Positions 15,914-24,872 of a DNA stretch of 64,000 nt are shown one piece after another. A program made the translations under genes and the position numbers. Positions within the stretch are counted from its first letter, which is position 1; the number at the start of each line of letters is the position of its first letter. The notes beneath the pieces are model-generated. The model worked only from the letters and a program-made list of their open reading frames with translations. It did not search any database and was not told the origin of the DNA. The stretch is taken from positions 43,409 to 107,408 of the forward strand of contig NZ_JZDQ02000021.1 in assembly GCF_000960475.2 (NCBI RefSeq). The letters run 5' to 3'. The stretch comes from Nocardioides luteus. GTDB lineage: Bacteria; Actinomycetota; Actinomycetes; Propionibacteriales; Nocardioidaceae.

Positions 15914-17454
15914 CACATCCTGAAGATTCCGTAGTTGGGCTCGGGCGTGGGCGCGTTCGCCGCGACCGCGAGCCCCATCGCCAGCACCCGTCGGGTATCG
16001 GCGGGGTCGATGATGCCGTCGTCCCACAGCCGCGCGGTGGCGTAGTAGGGGGAGCCCTGGGTCTCGTACTGGTCCCGGATCGGCGTCTTGAACTCCTCGT
16101 CGTCCGGCTTGCCGGCGACGGTCGCGAGAACCGATGCGGCCTGCTCGCCGCCCATGACGGAGATGCGCGCGTTGGGCCACATCCACAGGAACCGCGGGTC
16201 GTAGGCCCGCCCGCACATGCCATAGTTGCCGGCGCCGTAGGAGCCGCCGATGACGACGGTGAACTTCGGGACCACCGAGCAGGCGACGGCCGTGACGAGC
16301 TTGGCGCCGTCACGAGCGATGCCCTTGTTCTCGTACTCCTTGCCCACCATGAACCCGGTGATGTTCTGCAGGAACACCAGCGGGATGCCGCGCTGGTTGC
16401 ACAGCTCCACGAAGTGAGCGCCCTTGAGCGCCGACTCGGAGAAGAGGATGCCGTTGTTGGCGACGATGCCGACCGGCTGCCCCTCGATCCGGGCGAACCC
16501 GCAGACCAGCGTCTCGCCGTAGAGCTGCTTGAACTCCTGCAGCTTCGACCCGTCGACGATGCGGCGGATCACCTCGCGGACGTCGTAGGGCGTCCGGGTG
16601 TCGGCAGGAACCACGTCGACGAGCGTCTCGGGGGACTCGGCCGGCTCGTCGTAGCCGGTCCCGGTGGTCGAGCTTGTCGAGACCTCCTGCTCCGGCAGCG
16701 TCGAGACGATGCCCCGGACGATCTCGAGGGCGTGCTTGTCGTCGTCGGCGAGGTGGTCGACCACACCGGACTTCGTGGCGTGGACGAGCCCGCCGCCGAG
16801 CTCCTCGGCGGTGACCTCCTCGCCCGTGGCCGCCTTCACCAGCGGCGGCCCGCCGAGGAAGATCGTGCCCTGGTCGCGCACGATCACGGTCTCGTCGCTC
16901 ATCGCCGGCACGTACGCACCGCCCGCGGTGCACGAACCCATGACCGAGGCGATCTGCGGGATGCCCTTCGCGGACATGTTGGCCTGGTTGAAGAAGATCC
17001 GGCCGAAGTGCTCGCGGTCGGGGAAGACCTCGTCCTGCTTCGGCAGGAACGCGCCACCGGAGTCGACGAGGTAGATGCACGGGAGGCTGTTCTCCGCGGC
17101 GATCGTCTGCGCCCGGAGATGCTTCTTGACGGTCAGCGGGTAGTAGGTGCCGCCCTTCACGGTCGCGTCGTTCGCGACGATCATGCACTTGCGGCCGCTC
17201 ACCAGCCCGATGCCTGCGATCACCCCCGCCGACGGCACCGCCCACTCGTCGCCGTCGTCGTACATCCCGTACGCCGCCAGCGGAGCCACCTCCAGGAACG
17301 GTGACCCGGGGTCGAGGAGTCCGTCCACCCGGTCGCGCGGGAGCAGCTTCCCGCGGTCGGTGTGCCGTTGCCGGGAGCGTTCGCTCCCTCCTTGCCGTAC
17401 GCGCTCGAGCCGCTCTCGCAGCTCGAGGGTCAGCTCGCGCAGATTCGCCGCCAT
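15913..17454 (-). CDS. accD1: Acyl-CoA carboxylase beta subunit (probably methylcrotonyl-CoA)
   Basis: A 513-residue carboxyltransferase subunit. Hallmarks include [96 protein letters not shown] and the C-terminal [27 protein letters not shown]. These fit the MCC-beta type better than propionyl-CoA carboxylase beta. Residues near 257-263 (STSSTTG) are encoded by a dispersed palindromic repeat (16666-16684) and probably lengthen a surface loop between the two crotonase-like halves. An 8-bp-arm operator lies just before the ATG, which has no Shine-Dalgarno sequence, suggesting a leaderless mRNA under the upstream TetR protein. Confidence 0.94.
   Translation of the reverse strand: MAANLRELTLELRERLERVRQGGSERSRQRHTDRGKLLPRDRVDGLLDPGSPFLEVAPLAAYGMYDDGDEWAVPSAGVIAGIGLVSGRKCMIVANDATVKGGTYYPLTVKKHLRAQTIAAENSLPCIYLVDSGGAFLPKQDEVFPDREHFGRIFFNQANMSAKGIPQIASVMGSCTAGGAYVPAMSDETVIVRDQGTIFLGGPPLVKAATGEEVTAEELGGGLVHATKSGVVDHLADDDKHALEIVRGIVSTLPEQEVSTSSTTGTGYDEPAESPETLVDVVPADTRTPYDVREVIRRIVDGSKLQEFKQLYGETLVCGFARIEGQPVGIVANNGILFSESALKGAHFVELCNQRGIPLVFLQNITGFMVGKEYENKGIARDGAKLVTAVACSVVPKFTVVIGGSYGAGNYGMCGRAYDPRFLWMWPNARISVMGGEQAASVLATVAGKPDDEEFKTPIRDQYETQGSPYYATARLWDDGIIDPADTRRVLAMGLAVAANAPTPEPNYGIFRM
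16666..16684. repeat. Dispersed repeat GGTCGAGCTTGTCGAGACC inside accD1
   Basis: Identical 19-bp copies occur here and at 63775-63793 and 63946-63964, the latter two outside any gene. Here the repeat lies in frame within the carboxylase beta gene and encodes Ser/Thr-rich residues. Confidence 0.85.
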
Positions 17455-17459
17455 GGAAG

Positions 17460-17481
17460 GAGGTTAACGTTCATTAACCTC
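17460..17481. promoter_or_regulatory. Probable TetR operator upstream of accD1
   Basis: GAGGTTAA (17460-17467), six bases CGTTCA, TTAACCTC (17474-17481): perfect 8-bp arms. It begins 5 bp before the accD1 start and follows the TetR gene, so it is a strong candidate binding site for that regulator. Confidence 0.65.
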
Positions 17482-17519
17482 GTGTGACAAGCCCCACGGC
17501 GATCCCGCCCGGGCTGGCG

Positions 17520-18083
17520 CTACTCGGCGAGGGCCGCTCGGGCCATCTTGGTGAGCACCTGGCGCGTGGATTCCTCCGGCAGGACCCGGTTGTGCGGGGT
17601 GGAGTTGATGAGCCCGAAGACGGCGTGGGCCATGGCGCGGGCGTTGTCGCGCGTCAGCGACGGGTCGCGGTCGCGGAGCTGGTCGGCCCAGAGGTCGACG
17701 TACTTCCGCTGCAGGGTGCGCACCTGCTCGCGCGCCTCGTGCGGGAGCGACTGCCAGTCACGCTCCTGGACGACGATGAGGGCCCGGTCGCGCAGGGCGA
17801 AGTCGACGTGCCAGTCGATCAGTGCCTCGATGGCCTCGGCGGTGCCCGAGGCCCCCTTCACCCGGGCGCGTCCTTCGCGGAGCAGCTCCTGCGAGATCGA
17901 GACGAGCATCTCGGCGAGCATCGCGTCCTTGCTCGGGAAGTGCTTGTAGAGCGCCGGGCCGGAGATGCCACAGGCAGCGCCGAGCTCGGAGACGGAGACA
18001 CCGTGGAAGCCGCGGGCCGCGAAGAGCTCGGCCGCGGTGTCCAGGATCTGCTCGCGCCTGGTCTTCGTCGTGGCCGAGGTCAT
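17520..18083 (-). CDS. TetR family regulator of acyl-CoA carboxylase operon
   Basis: A 187-residue regulator. The N-terminal HTH (RREQILDTAAELFAARGFHGVSVSELGAACGISGPALYKHFPSKDAMLAEML) is canonical TetR. The C-terminal ligand domain includes DRALIVVQERDWQSLPHEAREQVR and is of the type found next to acyl-CoA degradation genes, which often respond to an acyl-CoA. It lies directly upstream of accD1 on the same strand with 65 bp between, containing the 22-bp palindrome at 17460. Repression of accD1-accA1 relieved by a pathway CoA ester is the simplest inference. Confidence 0.9.
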   Translation of the reverse strand: MTSATTKTRREQILDTAAELFAARGFHGVSVSELGAACGISGPALYKHFPSKDAMLAEMLVSISQELLREGRARVKGASGTAEAIEALIDWHVDFALRDRALIVVQERDWQSLPHEAREQVRTLQRKYVDLWADQLRDRDPSLTRDNARAMAHAVFGLINSTPHNRVLPEESTRQVLTKMARAALAE

Positions 18084-18117
18084 TGCATGAGGTTATCGCG
18101 TGATCACCACAGGCATC

Positions 18118-18804
18118 TCACTCCTCGAGCAGGTGGCGTGCCCGGAGCACCGCGTCGAGCGCGATCTCGACGTCGTCGACCTGGTCTCGGGTCGCCTCGC
18201 CGGGCGCAGCGTTCTCGACCGCTGCGGGCCCGTCGTCGCGGTCCCCGGGAAGCTGCCTCCGCAGCCGGCCCAGCAGCTCCTCACGCTCCGCCCCACGCAG
18301 ATGGAGCAGGGCGGACGCGTCGCGATCGAGCGTCCAGCAGAGCTGGTGGAGCACCGCGAGCGAGTGGCCGCACACCGCATGCCAGTGCCCGCACGTGCAG
18401 GTCACCGCGAGCTCCTCGCCGTAGGGGACCAGCTCGACCCCGGCCTCCTCGGCGTGCTCGGCCACATCCAGCGGAAGCTCGCCGACGAGGAGCGCCTCGG
18501 CCCGGGCGGCCGAGGCACCGAGGACCTCCGAGAGCGCGGCGACGTCGTCCGCGCTCAACACCGGAACCGTGCCGGCCACCGTCCACAGCCCGCGCTCGTC
18601 GTCGACCGCGGCCGCGAACCGGCCGGCCTCGACGACCAGGCCTCCGATCCGCCCCGAGCGGGCGAGCGAGCGGGCCCCGGAGAGCTGGTTGTCGTCGTAG
18701 GCCAGCTCCTCGATCGCCCGCAGGAACGCCCGCCCCCACCACGACTCGACCTTCACCATCCCGCGCCGGTGCGGCTCGCGGGCGAAGGTCAGGACGTTGC
18801 TCAT
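18118..18804 (-). CDS. SWIM zinc finger protein
   Basis: A 228-residue protein. The N-terminus (REPHRRGMVKVESWWGRAFLRAIEEL) is the usual opening of the actinobacterial SWIM family and the SWIM finger is CTCGHWHAVCGHSLAVLHQL near the middle (CxC...CxH zinc ligands). SWIM domains bind DNA or protein. The ATG overlaps the SNF2 helicase stop by ATGA, so the two are co-translated; this pairing is conserved in actinobacteria and suggests that the SWIM protein is a partner of the helicase in DNA repair or chromosome remodelling. The frame is also open upstream through the helicase region, but that is a shadow. Confidence 0.88.
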   Translation of the reverse strand: MSNVLTFAREPHRRGMVKVESWWGRAFLRAIEELAYDDNQLSGARSLARSGRIGGLVVEAGRFAAAVDDERGLWTVAGTVPVLSADDVAALSEVLGASAARAEALLVGELPLDVAEHAEEAGVELVPYGEELAVTCTCGHWHAVCGHSLAVLHQLCWTLDRDASALLHLRGAEREELLGRLRRQLPGDRDDGPAAVENAAPGEATRDQVDDVEIALDAVLRARHLLEE

Positions 18805-21500
18805 GAGGCGATCCGGCGGCGTTTCCGGCGCTTCTGGGGACCGAGCTTGACCAGCTCGCGGAGCTCGGCGTTGGACAGCTCGGTGAAGGCGGCCTCGCCG
18901 GCCCCGAGGACCGCGTCCGCCAGGACCCGCTTGCGCTGCAACAGCTCGGCGACGCGCTCCTCGACGGTGCCCTGGGTGATGAGCCGGTGCACCTGGACCG
19001 TACGCGTCTGGCCGATGCGATGGGCCCGGTCGGTGGCTTGGTCCTCGACCGCCGGGTTCCACCATCGGTCGACGTGGATCACGTGGTCGGCCCGAGTCAG
19101 GTTGAGCCCGACCCCGCCGGCCTTGAGCGAGAGCAGGAAGACCGGCACCTCGCCGTCCTGGAAGCGCTCGACCATGCGCGAGCGCTCCGTCACCGGGGTG
19201 CCGCCGTGGAGGAACTGGTGCTCCACACCGGACGCGGCCCAGTGGGCCTCGAGGAGACGGGCCATCGCGACGTACTGGGTGAAGACGAGCACCGCCCCCG
19301 ACTCCGCGAGCACGGTCGAGACCAGCTCGTCGAGGAGCTCGATCTTCTGCGACCGCCCGGTGATCCGGCCGCCCTCCTGCTTGAGGAACTGCGCCGGGTG
19401 GTTGCAGATCTGCTTGAGCCCGGTGAGCAGGCTCAGGACCAGACCGCGCCGCTGCGGGTCGTCGGCATCGAGCCGCTCGATCCGCGCCATCGCGTCGCGC
19501 ACGTACGCCTCGTACAACACGGCCTGCTCCCGGGTCAGCGACAGCAGGTGGTCGGTCTCGGTCTTGGGCGGCAGCTCGGGAGCGACCCCGGGGTCCGACT
19601 TGCGGCGGCGGAGCAGGAACGGGCCGACCAGCGCGGCGAACTCCTTCGCCTTCCCGACGTCCGCACCGGCCTCGATCTGGCTCGCCCAGGCCCTCCGGAA
19701 GGCGAGCCGGCTGCCGAGCAGACCCGGCACGCACCAGTCGAGCAGGGCCCACAGCTCGGTCAGGTTGTTCTCCACCGGGGTGCCGGTCAGCGCCACCCGG
19801 GCGTGCGACGGGATCTCGCGGAGCGCCTTCGCGGTCGCCGAGGCGGCGTTCTTCACGTGTTGAGCCTCGTCGGCCACGACGAGCCCCCACGACATCGCGG
19901 AGAGCAGCTCGACGTCGCGCCGCATCGTCCCGTACGTCGTCAGCACGACACCCGTCGCCCCGTCGAGGTCGCGCTCGGACCCGTGATGGCGGCGCACCTC
20001 CACCTCGGGCGCGAACCGGGCGAGCTCGGCCTCCCAGTTGCCCAGCAGGCTGGCCGGGCACACCACCAACGTCGGCCCGGCGTGCTCCTTCTGGCGATGC
20101 AGGTGGAGCGCGATCGTCATCAGCGTCTTGCCGAGACCCATGTCGTCGGCCAGGCACCCGCCCAGGCCGAGCGAGGTGATCCCGGCCAGCCAGGTCAGCC
20201 CCTCGACCTGATAGCCCCGCAGCGTGGCCTGCAGCTCTGGTGGCACGTCGACCGCCGCACCGGACGTCGCCGCGATCACCTCGTCGCGCAGCCGCGCGAT
20301 CGAGGCCCCGATGATCACCTTCTCGCCCGGCGCCGCCTCGGCGACCTCCGCCGGCACCTGGCCGGTCAGCGCGACCGCGAGCGCCTCGCCGCCGGTGATC
20401 CGCTTGAGCAGCCGCTTGCGCGCCCGGCGGAGCACCGAGGGATGGACGACCGCCCAGGCCCCTCGCAGCCGCAGCACCGGCCCCGCGGCAGCCGCCAACG
20501 CGTCCATCTCGGCAGCGTCGAGCGGCTCGCCGCCGAGCGCCACCTGCCACTGGAAGGCGAAGAGCCCCTTCTCTCCGAGCGGTGACTCGCGCATCAGGTC
20601 CTCGCGCGCCGCAGCGGACGTCGAAGGTGTCCGGTCGACCGCCACCGACGTCGTCAGGTCGCGCGACAGCGAGCGCGGCCAGAGCACGTCGACACCGCGC
20701 TCCTTGAGCCACTCGACCCCGTCCTCGAGGAGCCCCACGACCTCGTCGCTCGACAGCGTCAGCGACGAGGGCACCGGCAGGTCGAGCAGCCGGTCGAGCA
20801 CCGGCCACGCCTCCGCGGCGCCGCGAAGAGCGACCTGCGCGTGCGTACGCGCCCGGGGGCCGAAGCCGTGATCGTCGCCCTCCGCCCACAACCGAGCCGC
20901 ATCGGCCACGTGCAGCGGGTCGGCCTCGTCGTGCACCTGCGGCACCAACGTCAGCGACCCGGCGAGCAGATCCTCCTCGGGCGCCTCGACGCGGAAGGAG
21001 AGCCGCACCAACGACGGCAACGCGGCCGTCACCGGCCCCTCGTCTGTCCGATAGCGCGCCAGCCTGGTCTGCAGGGACTCCCGGAAGGCGCCCGACCCGG
21101 CCGCCTTCGGCGCCGAGGTGGGCACCGCGTCCGCCACCGCGGCCACGATCTCCCGCACCAGCTGCTCGGCCGCCTCGCCGTCGAGGTCGTCGTAGGCCCG
21201 CGACTCGGCCAGCAGCCGCACCCGCTCCTCGTCCTCGGGCTTGTAGCGGACCGCCCACGAACCATCGGCGGGCTCCAGCTGCCCCGCGGCCACGAACCGG
21301 AGACCGAGATGGGCTGCCGACGCGACCAGAGCGACCGAGGGATGCAGGTCGGAGGCTGCGTACGCCTTCTTCAGGACGGGCAGCGCGGCCCGCATCGGCA
21401 ACGACACCGACCGCCGGGAGTCGACGAACTCCACGGCCGAGTCCCGCGGCGGCTGCGCCGGCCGGAAGACGGCGCGGCCGGTGACGGGTACGAAGGACAT
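18801..21500 (-). CDS. SNF2/RapA-type DEAD-like helicase
   Basis: An 899-residue Swi2/Snf2 ATPase. Residues 1-420 are the poorly characterised SNF2-associated N-terminal region. Motif I DDMGLGKT is at 452-459 and motif II DEAQ at 544-547; motif III (LTGTPVENN), and motifs V and VI (LKAGGVGLNLTRADHVIHVDRWWNPAVEDQATDRAHRIGQ) are complete. These proteins translocate on double-stranded DNA and remodel nucleoprotein. It is co-translated with the SWIM protein downstream. The start MSFVPVTG at 21500 lies 33 bp from an 18-bp perfect palindrome at 21534-21551. Longer upstream reading is antisense to the molybdopterin oxidoreductase and is rejected. Confidence 0.93.
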   Translation of the reverse strand: MSFVPVTGRAVFRPAQPPRDSAVEFVDSRRSVSLPMRAALPVLKKAYAASDLHPSVALVASAAHLGLRFVAAGQLEPADGSWAVRYKPEDEERVRLLAESRAYDDLDGEAAEQLVREIVAAVADAVPTSAPKAAGSGAFRESLQTRLARYRTDEGPVTAALPSLVRLSFRVEAPEEDLLAGSLTLVPQVHDEADPLHVADAARLWAEGDDHGFGPRARTHAQVALRGAAEAWPVLDRLLDLPVPSSLTLSSDEVVGLLEDGVEWLKERGVDVLWPRSLSRDLTTSVAVDRTPSTSAAAREDLMRESPLGEKGLFAFQWQVALGGEPLDAAEMDALAAAAGPVLRLRGAWAVVHPSVLRRARKRLLKRITGGEALAVALTGQVPAEVAEAAPGEKVIIGASIARLRDEVIAATSGAAVDVPPELQATLRGYQVEGLTWLAGITSLGLGGCLADDMGLGKTLMTIALHLHRQKEHAGPTLVVCPASLLGNWEAELARFAPEVEVRRHHGSERDLDGATGVVLTTYGTMRRDVELLSAMSWGLVVADEAQHVKNAASATAKALREIPSHARVALTGTPVENNLTELWALLDWCVPGLLGSRLAFRRAWASQIEAGADVGKAKEFAALVGPFLLRRRKSDPGVAPELPPKTETDHLLSLTREQAVLYEAYVRDAMARIERLDADDPQRRGLVLSLLTGLKQICNHPAQFLKQEGGRITGRSQKIELLDELVSTVLAESGAVLVFTQYVAMARLLEAHWAASGVEHQFLHGGTPVTERSRMVERFQDGEVPVFLLSLKAGGVGLNLTRADHVIHVDRWWNPAVEDQATDRAHRIGQTRTVQVHRLITQGTVEERVAELLQRKRVLADAVLGAGEAAFTELSNAELRELVKLGPQKRRKRRRIAS

Positions 21501-21533
21501 GGACACGACCGTAGCCGCCACCACCGACGGTTT

Positions 21534-21551
21534 CTCATCCTCGAGGATGAG
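21534..21551. promoter_or_regulatory. 18-bp perfect palindrome between divergent genes
   Basis: CTCATCCTCGAGGATGAG is a perfect palindrome midway between the SNF2 start (21500) and the oxidoreductase start (21609). It is likely an operator for one or both genes; no local regulator gene is present. Confidence 0.45.
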
Positions 21552-21608
21552 AGGTTCGCTCCTCAGGGTTGAGGTGCGCCGTGCAGTCGCGCTGCCACGG
21601 TGGCTGAC

Positions 21609-22331
21609 ATGACCGCGACCACCCACCCACGCGCCGCTCTCCCGCCAGGGCAGCGGCGGATCGACTTCTTCCCGCGCTTCGGGCGACGTGTCGCCGAGCC
21701 CCCGCCGACCGTGCCCGCACACCCGACGGTCGTCTTCGACGGAGCGCTCGCGGCGCCGATCGAGATCGCCGTCGCCGAGCTCGTCGGCACCGCTCGCCGC
21801 GAGCTCCGCGCCGACTTCCACTGCGTCGCCGGCTGGTCGGTGACCGGCCTCATCTGGGAGGGCGTCGCCTTCGCCGACATCTACCACCGGTACGTCGCCC
21901 CGGCCGTCGCCCCCGGGACGATCGTGACTCACGTGATCGTCCGTGGCCTCGACGGCGAACGGTTCGTGGCCCAGCTGGACGACCTCCTGGCCGACGACGT
22001 CCTGCTCGCCGACCGCCTCGGCGGCCGGCCGCTCGACGGTGCTCACGGCGCACCGCTGCGACTGGTCAACCCGGCGCAGTACGGGTACGCCAACATCAAG
22101 CACGTGTGCCGCATCGACGTGCTCGCGGGCGCCCCGGAAGCAGGCCCACCGGCGCTGCTCGACCGGCTCCTGCAGTCCCACCCGCGGGCGCGGGTCTGGG
22201 AGGAGGAGCGCCACGGGACGCTGCCCGGTTGGCTGGTCCGGCCGATCTACCGGGCGATCAAGACCGTCATGCTCTCCGCAGCCGTGCGCCGCGGTGAGTC
22301 AGGTCACTATTCAAATGTAAATAATGGCTAG
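21609..22331 (+). CDS. Molybdopterin-dependent oxidoreductase (YedY/sulfite oxidase fold)
   Basis: A 240-residue single-domain protein of the sulfite-oxidase Moco-binding fold. Cys72 in DFHCVAGWSVTGLIWEGV is the conserved molybdenum-binding cysteine; further fold features are IVRGLDGERFVAQLDDL, DGxHGAPLRLVNPAQYGYANIKHV and a C-terminal amphipathic segment. No twin-arginine signal is visible, so it appears cytoplasmic, unlike MsrP/YedY. The start is ATG 21609 (GTG 21600 is possible). Substrate is unknown. It diverges from the SNF2 gene over the palindrome at 21534 and ends in an unusually AT-rich stretch just before the efflux gene. Confidence 0.85.
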   Translation: MTATTHPRAALPPGQRRIDFFPRFGRRVAEPPPTVPAHPTVVFDGALAAPIEIAVAELVGTARRELRADFHCVAGWSVTGLIWEGVAFADIYHRYVAPAVAPGTIVTHVIVRGLDGERFVAQLDDLLADDVLLADRLGGRPLDGAHGAPLRLVNPAQYGYANIKHVCRIDVLAGAPEAGPPALLDRLLQSHPRARVWEEERHGTLPGWLVRPIYRAIKTVMLSAAVRRGESGHYSNVNNG

Positions 22332-22365
22332 GGGACCTATCAATTCACACGTAGGCTGTCAACCC

Positions 22366-23973
22366 GTGACAGACATTTCTGCCAAGCCTGAGAAGGCGCC
22401 CGACGACCACCTCGACAAGAGCGTGCTGATCGTCGCCGGCGTCGTTGTGCTCGGATCGATCATGTCGATCCTCGACATCACCGTTGTCTCCGTCGCACTG
22501 GAGACCTTCCAGCGCGAGTTCGACGCCACCTCTGCCGAGGTCGCCTGGACGATGACCGGCTACACCCTCGCCCTGGCGACGGTGATCCCGCTGACCGGTT
22601 GGGCCGCCGACCGGTTCGGCACCAAACGTCTCTACATGACCGCGATCGTGCTCTTCGCGCTCGGCTCGGCGCTGTGCGCGCTGGCCACGAGCCTGCCGAT
22701 GCTGGTCGGCTTCCGCGTCATCCAGGGGCTCGGTGGCGGCATGCTGATGCCGCTCGGCATGACGATCCTGACCCGCGCCGCCGGCCCCGATCGGGTCGGT
22801 CGGGTGATGGCGATCCTCGGCGTACCCATGCTCCTCGGCCCGATCCTCGGTCCCATCATCGGTGGCGCCCTGATCGACTCCGCTTCGTGGCACTGGATCT
22901 TCCTGATCAACATCCCGATCGGCGTCATCGCCCTGGTCTACGCCTGGCGCGCGCTCCCCAAGGACCACGTCGAGCCGTCGCAGTCCTTCGACTTCCTCGG
23001 CATGGTGCTGCTGTCCCCGGGTCTGGCGCTGTTCCTCTACGGGGTCTCCTCGATCCCCGAGGCCGGCACGATCCTGGACACCAAGGTGCTCTCGTTCATG
23101 GTCGCCGGCCTGGTGCTGATCGCCGCGTTCATCCCGTGGGCGCTCTCGGCTCGCAACGACCACCCGCTGATCGACGTACGCCTCTTCGGCAACAAGGAGC
23201 TCACCGTCGCGGTGATCACCCTGTCGATCTTCGCGATGGCGTTCTTCGGCGCCTCGCTGCTCTTCCCGCTCTACTACCAGCAGGTACGCGGCGAGGACGC
23301 CCTCCACGCCGGCCTGCTGCTGGCTCCGCAGGGTCTGGGCGCGATGGTCACGATGCCGCTCGCCGGCATGCTCGCCGACCGCACCGGCCCGGGCAAGATC
23401 GTGCTCAGCGGTCTCACCACGATCTCGGTGGGCATGTTCATGTTCTCGCGGCTCGACGACACCACGCCCTACTGGTATCTCCTCGTGTCGCTGTTCATCA
23501 TGGGCCTCGGTATGGGCGCGACGATGATGCCGACCTTCGCCGCCGCCCAGGCGACGCTGCGCGAGCACACGATCGCCCGCGGCACGACGCTGGTGAACAT
23601 CGTCCAGCAGGTCGCCGCCTCCGCGGGCACTGCGCTGTTCTCAGTGCTGCTGACCAACGCCCTGTCCGGCAAGGAGTCGATCTCCGCGGCCGGTGACCTG
23701 GCCGACAAGCTCGGGGTCTCCTCGGACGGTCTGCCGAAGTTCATGGCCGACCCGGCCAACCAGCAGAAGGTCGGCGAGGCGGCAGCGTCGCTGGGTCTCG
23801 ACCCCACCAAGCTGCCGGACCTCTTCAAGGCGATCCCGGTCGAGATGGCCGAGGCCTTCTCCGCCACCTTCGTGATCGCCGCGATCCTGGTGCTCGCCAC
23901 GCTCATCCCCGCGTGGTTCCTGCCCAAGAGCAAGGCCGAGCACGGAGCCGCCGCTCCGACGGTTCTCCACTGA
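22366..23973 (+). CDS. DHA2-family MFS drug exporter (EmrB/QacA type)
   Basis: A 535-residue, 14-helix proton-driven exporter. Motif A appears as GWAADRFGTKRLY, motif C as GVPMLLGPILGPIIGG, and the SILDITVVSVALETFQREF opening with Asp in helix 1 is standard for the EmrB/QacA group. The start is GTG at 22366 (VTDISAKPEKAPDDH); TAGGCT eight bases upstream could be a -10 for a leaderless mRNA. An AT-rich run at 22306-22330 just upstream contrasts with neighbours and may hold the promoter or regulator site. No regulator lies next to it. Substrate unknown. Confidence 0.92.
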   Translation: MTDISAKPEKAPDDHLDKSVLIVAGVVVLGSIMSILDITVVSVALETFQREFDATSAEVAWTMTGYTLALATVIPLTGWAADRFGTKRLYMTAIVLFALGSALCALATSLPMLVGFRVIQGLGGGMLMPLGMTILTRAAGPDRVGRVMAILGVPMLLGPILGPIIGGALIDSASWHWIFLINIPIGVIALVYAWRALPKDHVEPSQSFDFLGMVLLSPGLALFLYGVSSIPEAGTILDTKVLSFMVAGLVLIAAFIPWALSARNDHPLIDVRLFGNKELTVAVITLSIFAMAFFGASLLFPLYYQQVRGEDALHAGLLLAPQGLGAMVTMPLAGMLADRTGPGKIVLSGLTTISVGMFMFSRLDDTTPYWYLLVSLFIMGLGMGATMMPTFAAAQATLREHTIARGTTLVNIVQQVAASAGTALFSVLLTNALSGKESISAAGDLADKLGVSSDGLPKFMADPANQQKVGEAAASLGLDPTKLPDLFKAIPVEMAEAFSATFVIAAILVLATLIPAWFLPKSKAEHGAAAPTVLH

Positions 23974-24830
23974 TCCGCTCGCGCGCACGTACGCAGGGCC
24001 GGGCTGCCATCGGCAGCCCGGCCCTCGTAGCACTTGCCGGGTTCGCGTTGGTCGCCTGCGGGTCCGCCACGTCACCGGCTGCGGACGTGACGCCCGATCT
24101 GCCGCCCATTGACGGCGTCTTCGACTATCAGCTCGGCGCGACCGCCGATGAGCTGTCTGACGGCACCCGGATCGACGTGGTCGCCCGCGACTCCACCGCC
24201 GCGCCCCTCGAGGGCGCCTACAACGTCTGCTACGTCAACGGCTTCCAGACCCAGCCCGGCGCCGACTGGTCCGAGCATCCCTCCGCCTTGCTGCGTGACG
24301 CCTCAGGCGATCCCGTACGCGACCCCGACTGGCCCGACGAGATCGTCCTCGACCCCTCCACCGCCTCGGCACGGGAGGCGATCCTCGAGATGGTCGGTCC
24401 GGCCATCGAAGGCTGCGCCGACGACGGCTTCGACGCCATCGAGATCGACAACCTCGACACCTGGACCCGCTTCGACTCGATCTCCCGAGAAGGCGCCGTC
24501 GCCTTGGCCTCGGCCTACGTGACCGCCGCTCACGACCTCGGCCTGGCGATCGCCCAGAAGAACGCCGCCGAAGCCGCTTCTACGGCTCACGACGACCTCG
24601 GCTTCGACTTCGCCGTCGTCGAAGAATGCGGCACCTATTCCGAGTGCGCCGCCTACACCGACGTCTACGGCCCGCACGTGCTCCAGATCGAGTACCCCGA
24701 CTCCCTCGCCGAAGCCAGCCTCTCCTTCGCCGACGTCTGCGCCGACCCCGACCGCTCCCCGCTCACCATCCTCCGCGACCGCGACCTCGTCGGGCAGGAG
24801 GACGCGGCGTACGTCTTTGAGGCCTGCTGA
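23913..24830 (+). CDS. GH114-like (alpha-galactosaminidase-type TIM barrel) lipoprotein
   Basis: The protein has a lipoprotein signal (ALVALAGFALVACGS, lipobox Cys near residue 48 of the longest form) followed by a TIM-barrel domain with VFDYQLGA, NVCYVNGFQTQPGADW, the DDGFDAIEIDNLDTW motif and AIAQKNAAE. This matches GH114 (endo-alpha-1,4-polygalactosaminidase-like) proteins, which act on galactosamine-containing polysaccharide outside the cell. The start is unclear: GTG at 23913 overlaps the exporter by 61 bp, while a CTG at 23970 would overlap its stop as CTGA; no ATG, GTG or TTG lies between. A terminator-like hairpin (23996-24024) falls inside the signal-peptide coding region. Confidence 0.78.
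   Translation: MVPAQEQGRARSRRSDGSPLIRSRARTQGRAAIGSPALVALAGFALVACGSATSPAADVTPDLPPIDGVFDYQLGATADELSDGTRIDVVARDSTAAPLEGAYNVCYVNGFQTQPGADWSEHPSALLRDASGDPVRDPDWPDEIVLDPSTASAREAILEMVGPAIEGCADDGFDAIEIDNLDTWTRFDSISREGAVALASAYVTAAHDLGLAIAQKNAAEAASTAHDDLGFDFAVVEECGTYSECAAYTDVYGPHVLQIEYPDSLAEASLSFADVCADPDRSPLTILRDRDLVGQEDAAYVFEAC
23996..24024 (+). terminator. Strong hairpin 22 bp after exporter stop
   Basis: GGGCCGGGCTGCC (23996-24008), loop ATC, GGCAGCCCGGCCC (24012-24024): a perfect 13-bp stem. It is placed like an intrinsic terminator for the MFS gene but lacks a T-run and lies within the probable signal-peptide coding region of the next gene. Confidence 0.55.
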
Positions 24831-24872
24831 GCTCTTCCTCACCGCATGCTGAGAAGTGGTGTGCTGTCCCCT

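Noticed and set aside
14249..15934. 561-codon plus-strand open frame
   Set aside because: Antisense shadow of the biotin carboxylase gene.
22306..22330. AT-rich patch considered as an operator or att site
   Set aside because: Only an imperfect 16-bp palindrome (6 of 8 pairs) could be found, and no integrase or repeat partner exists.
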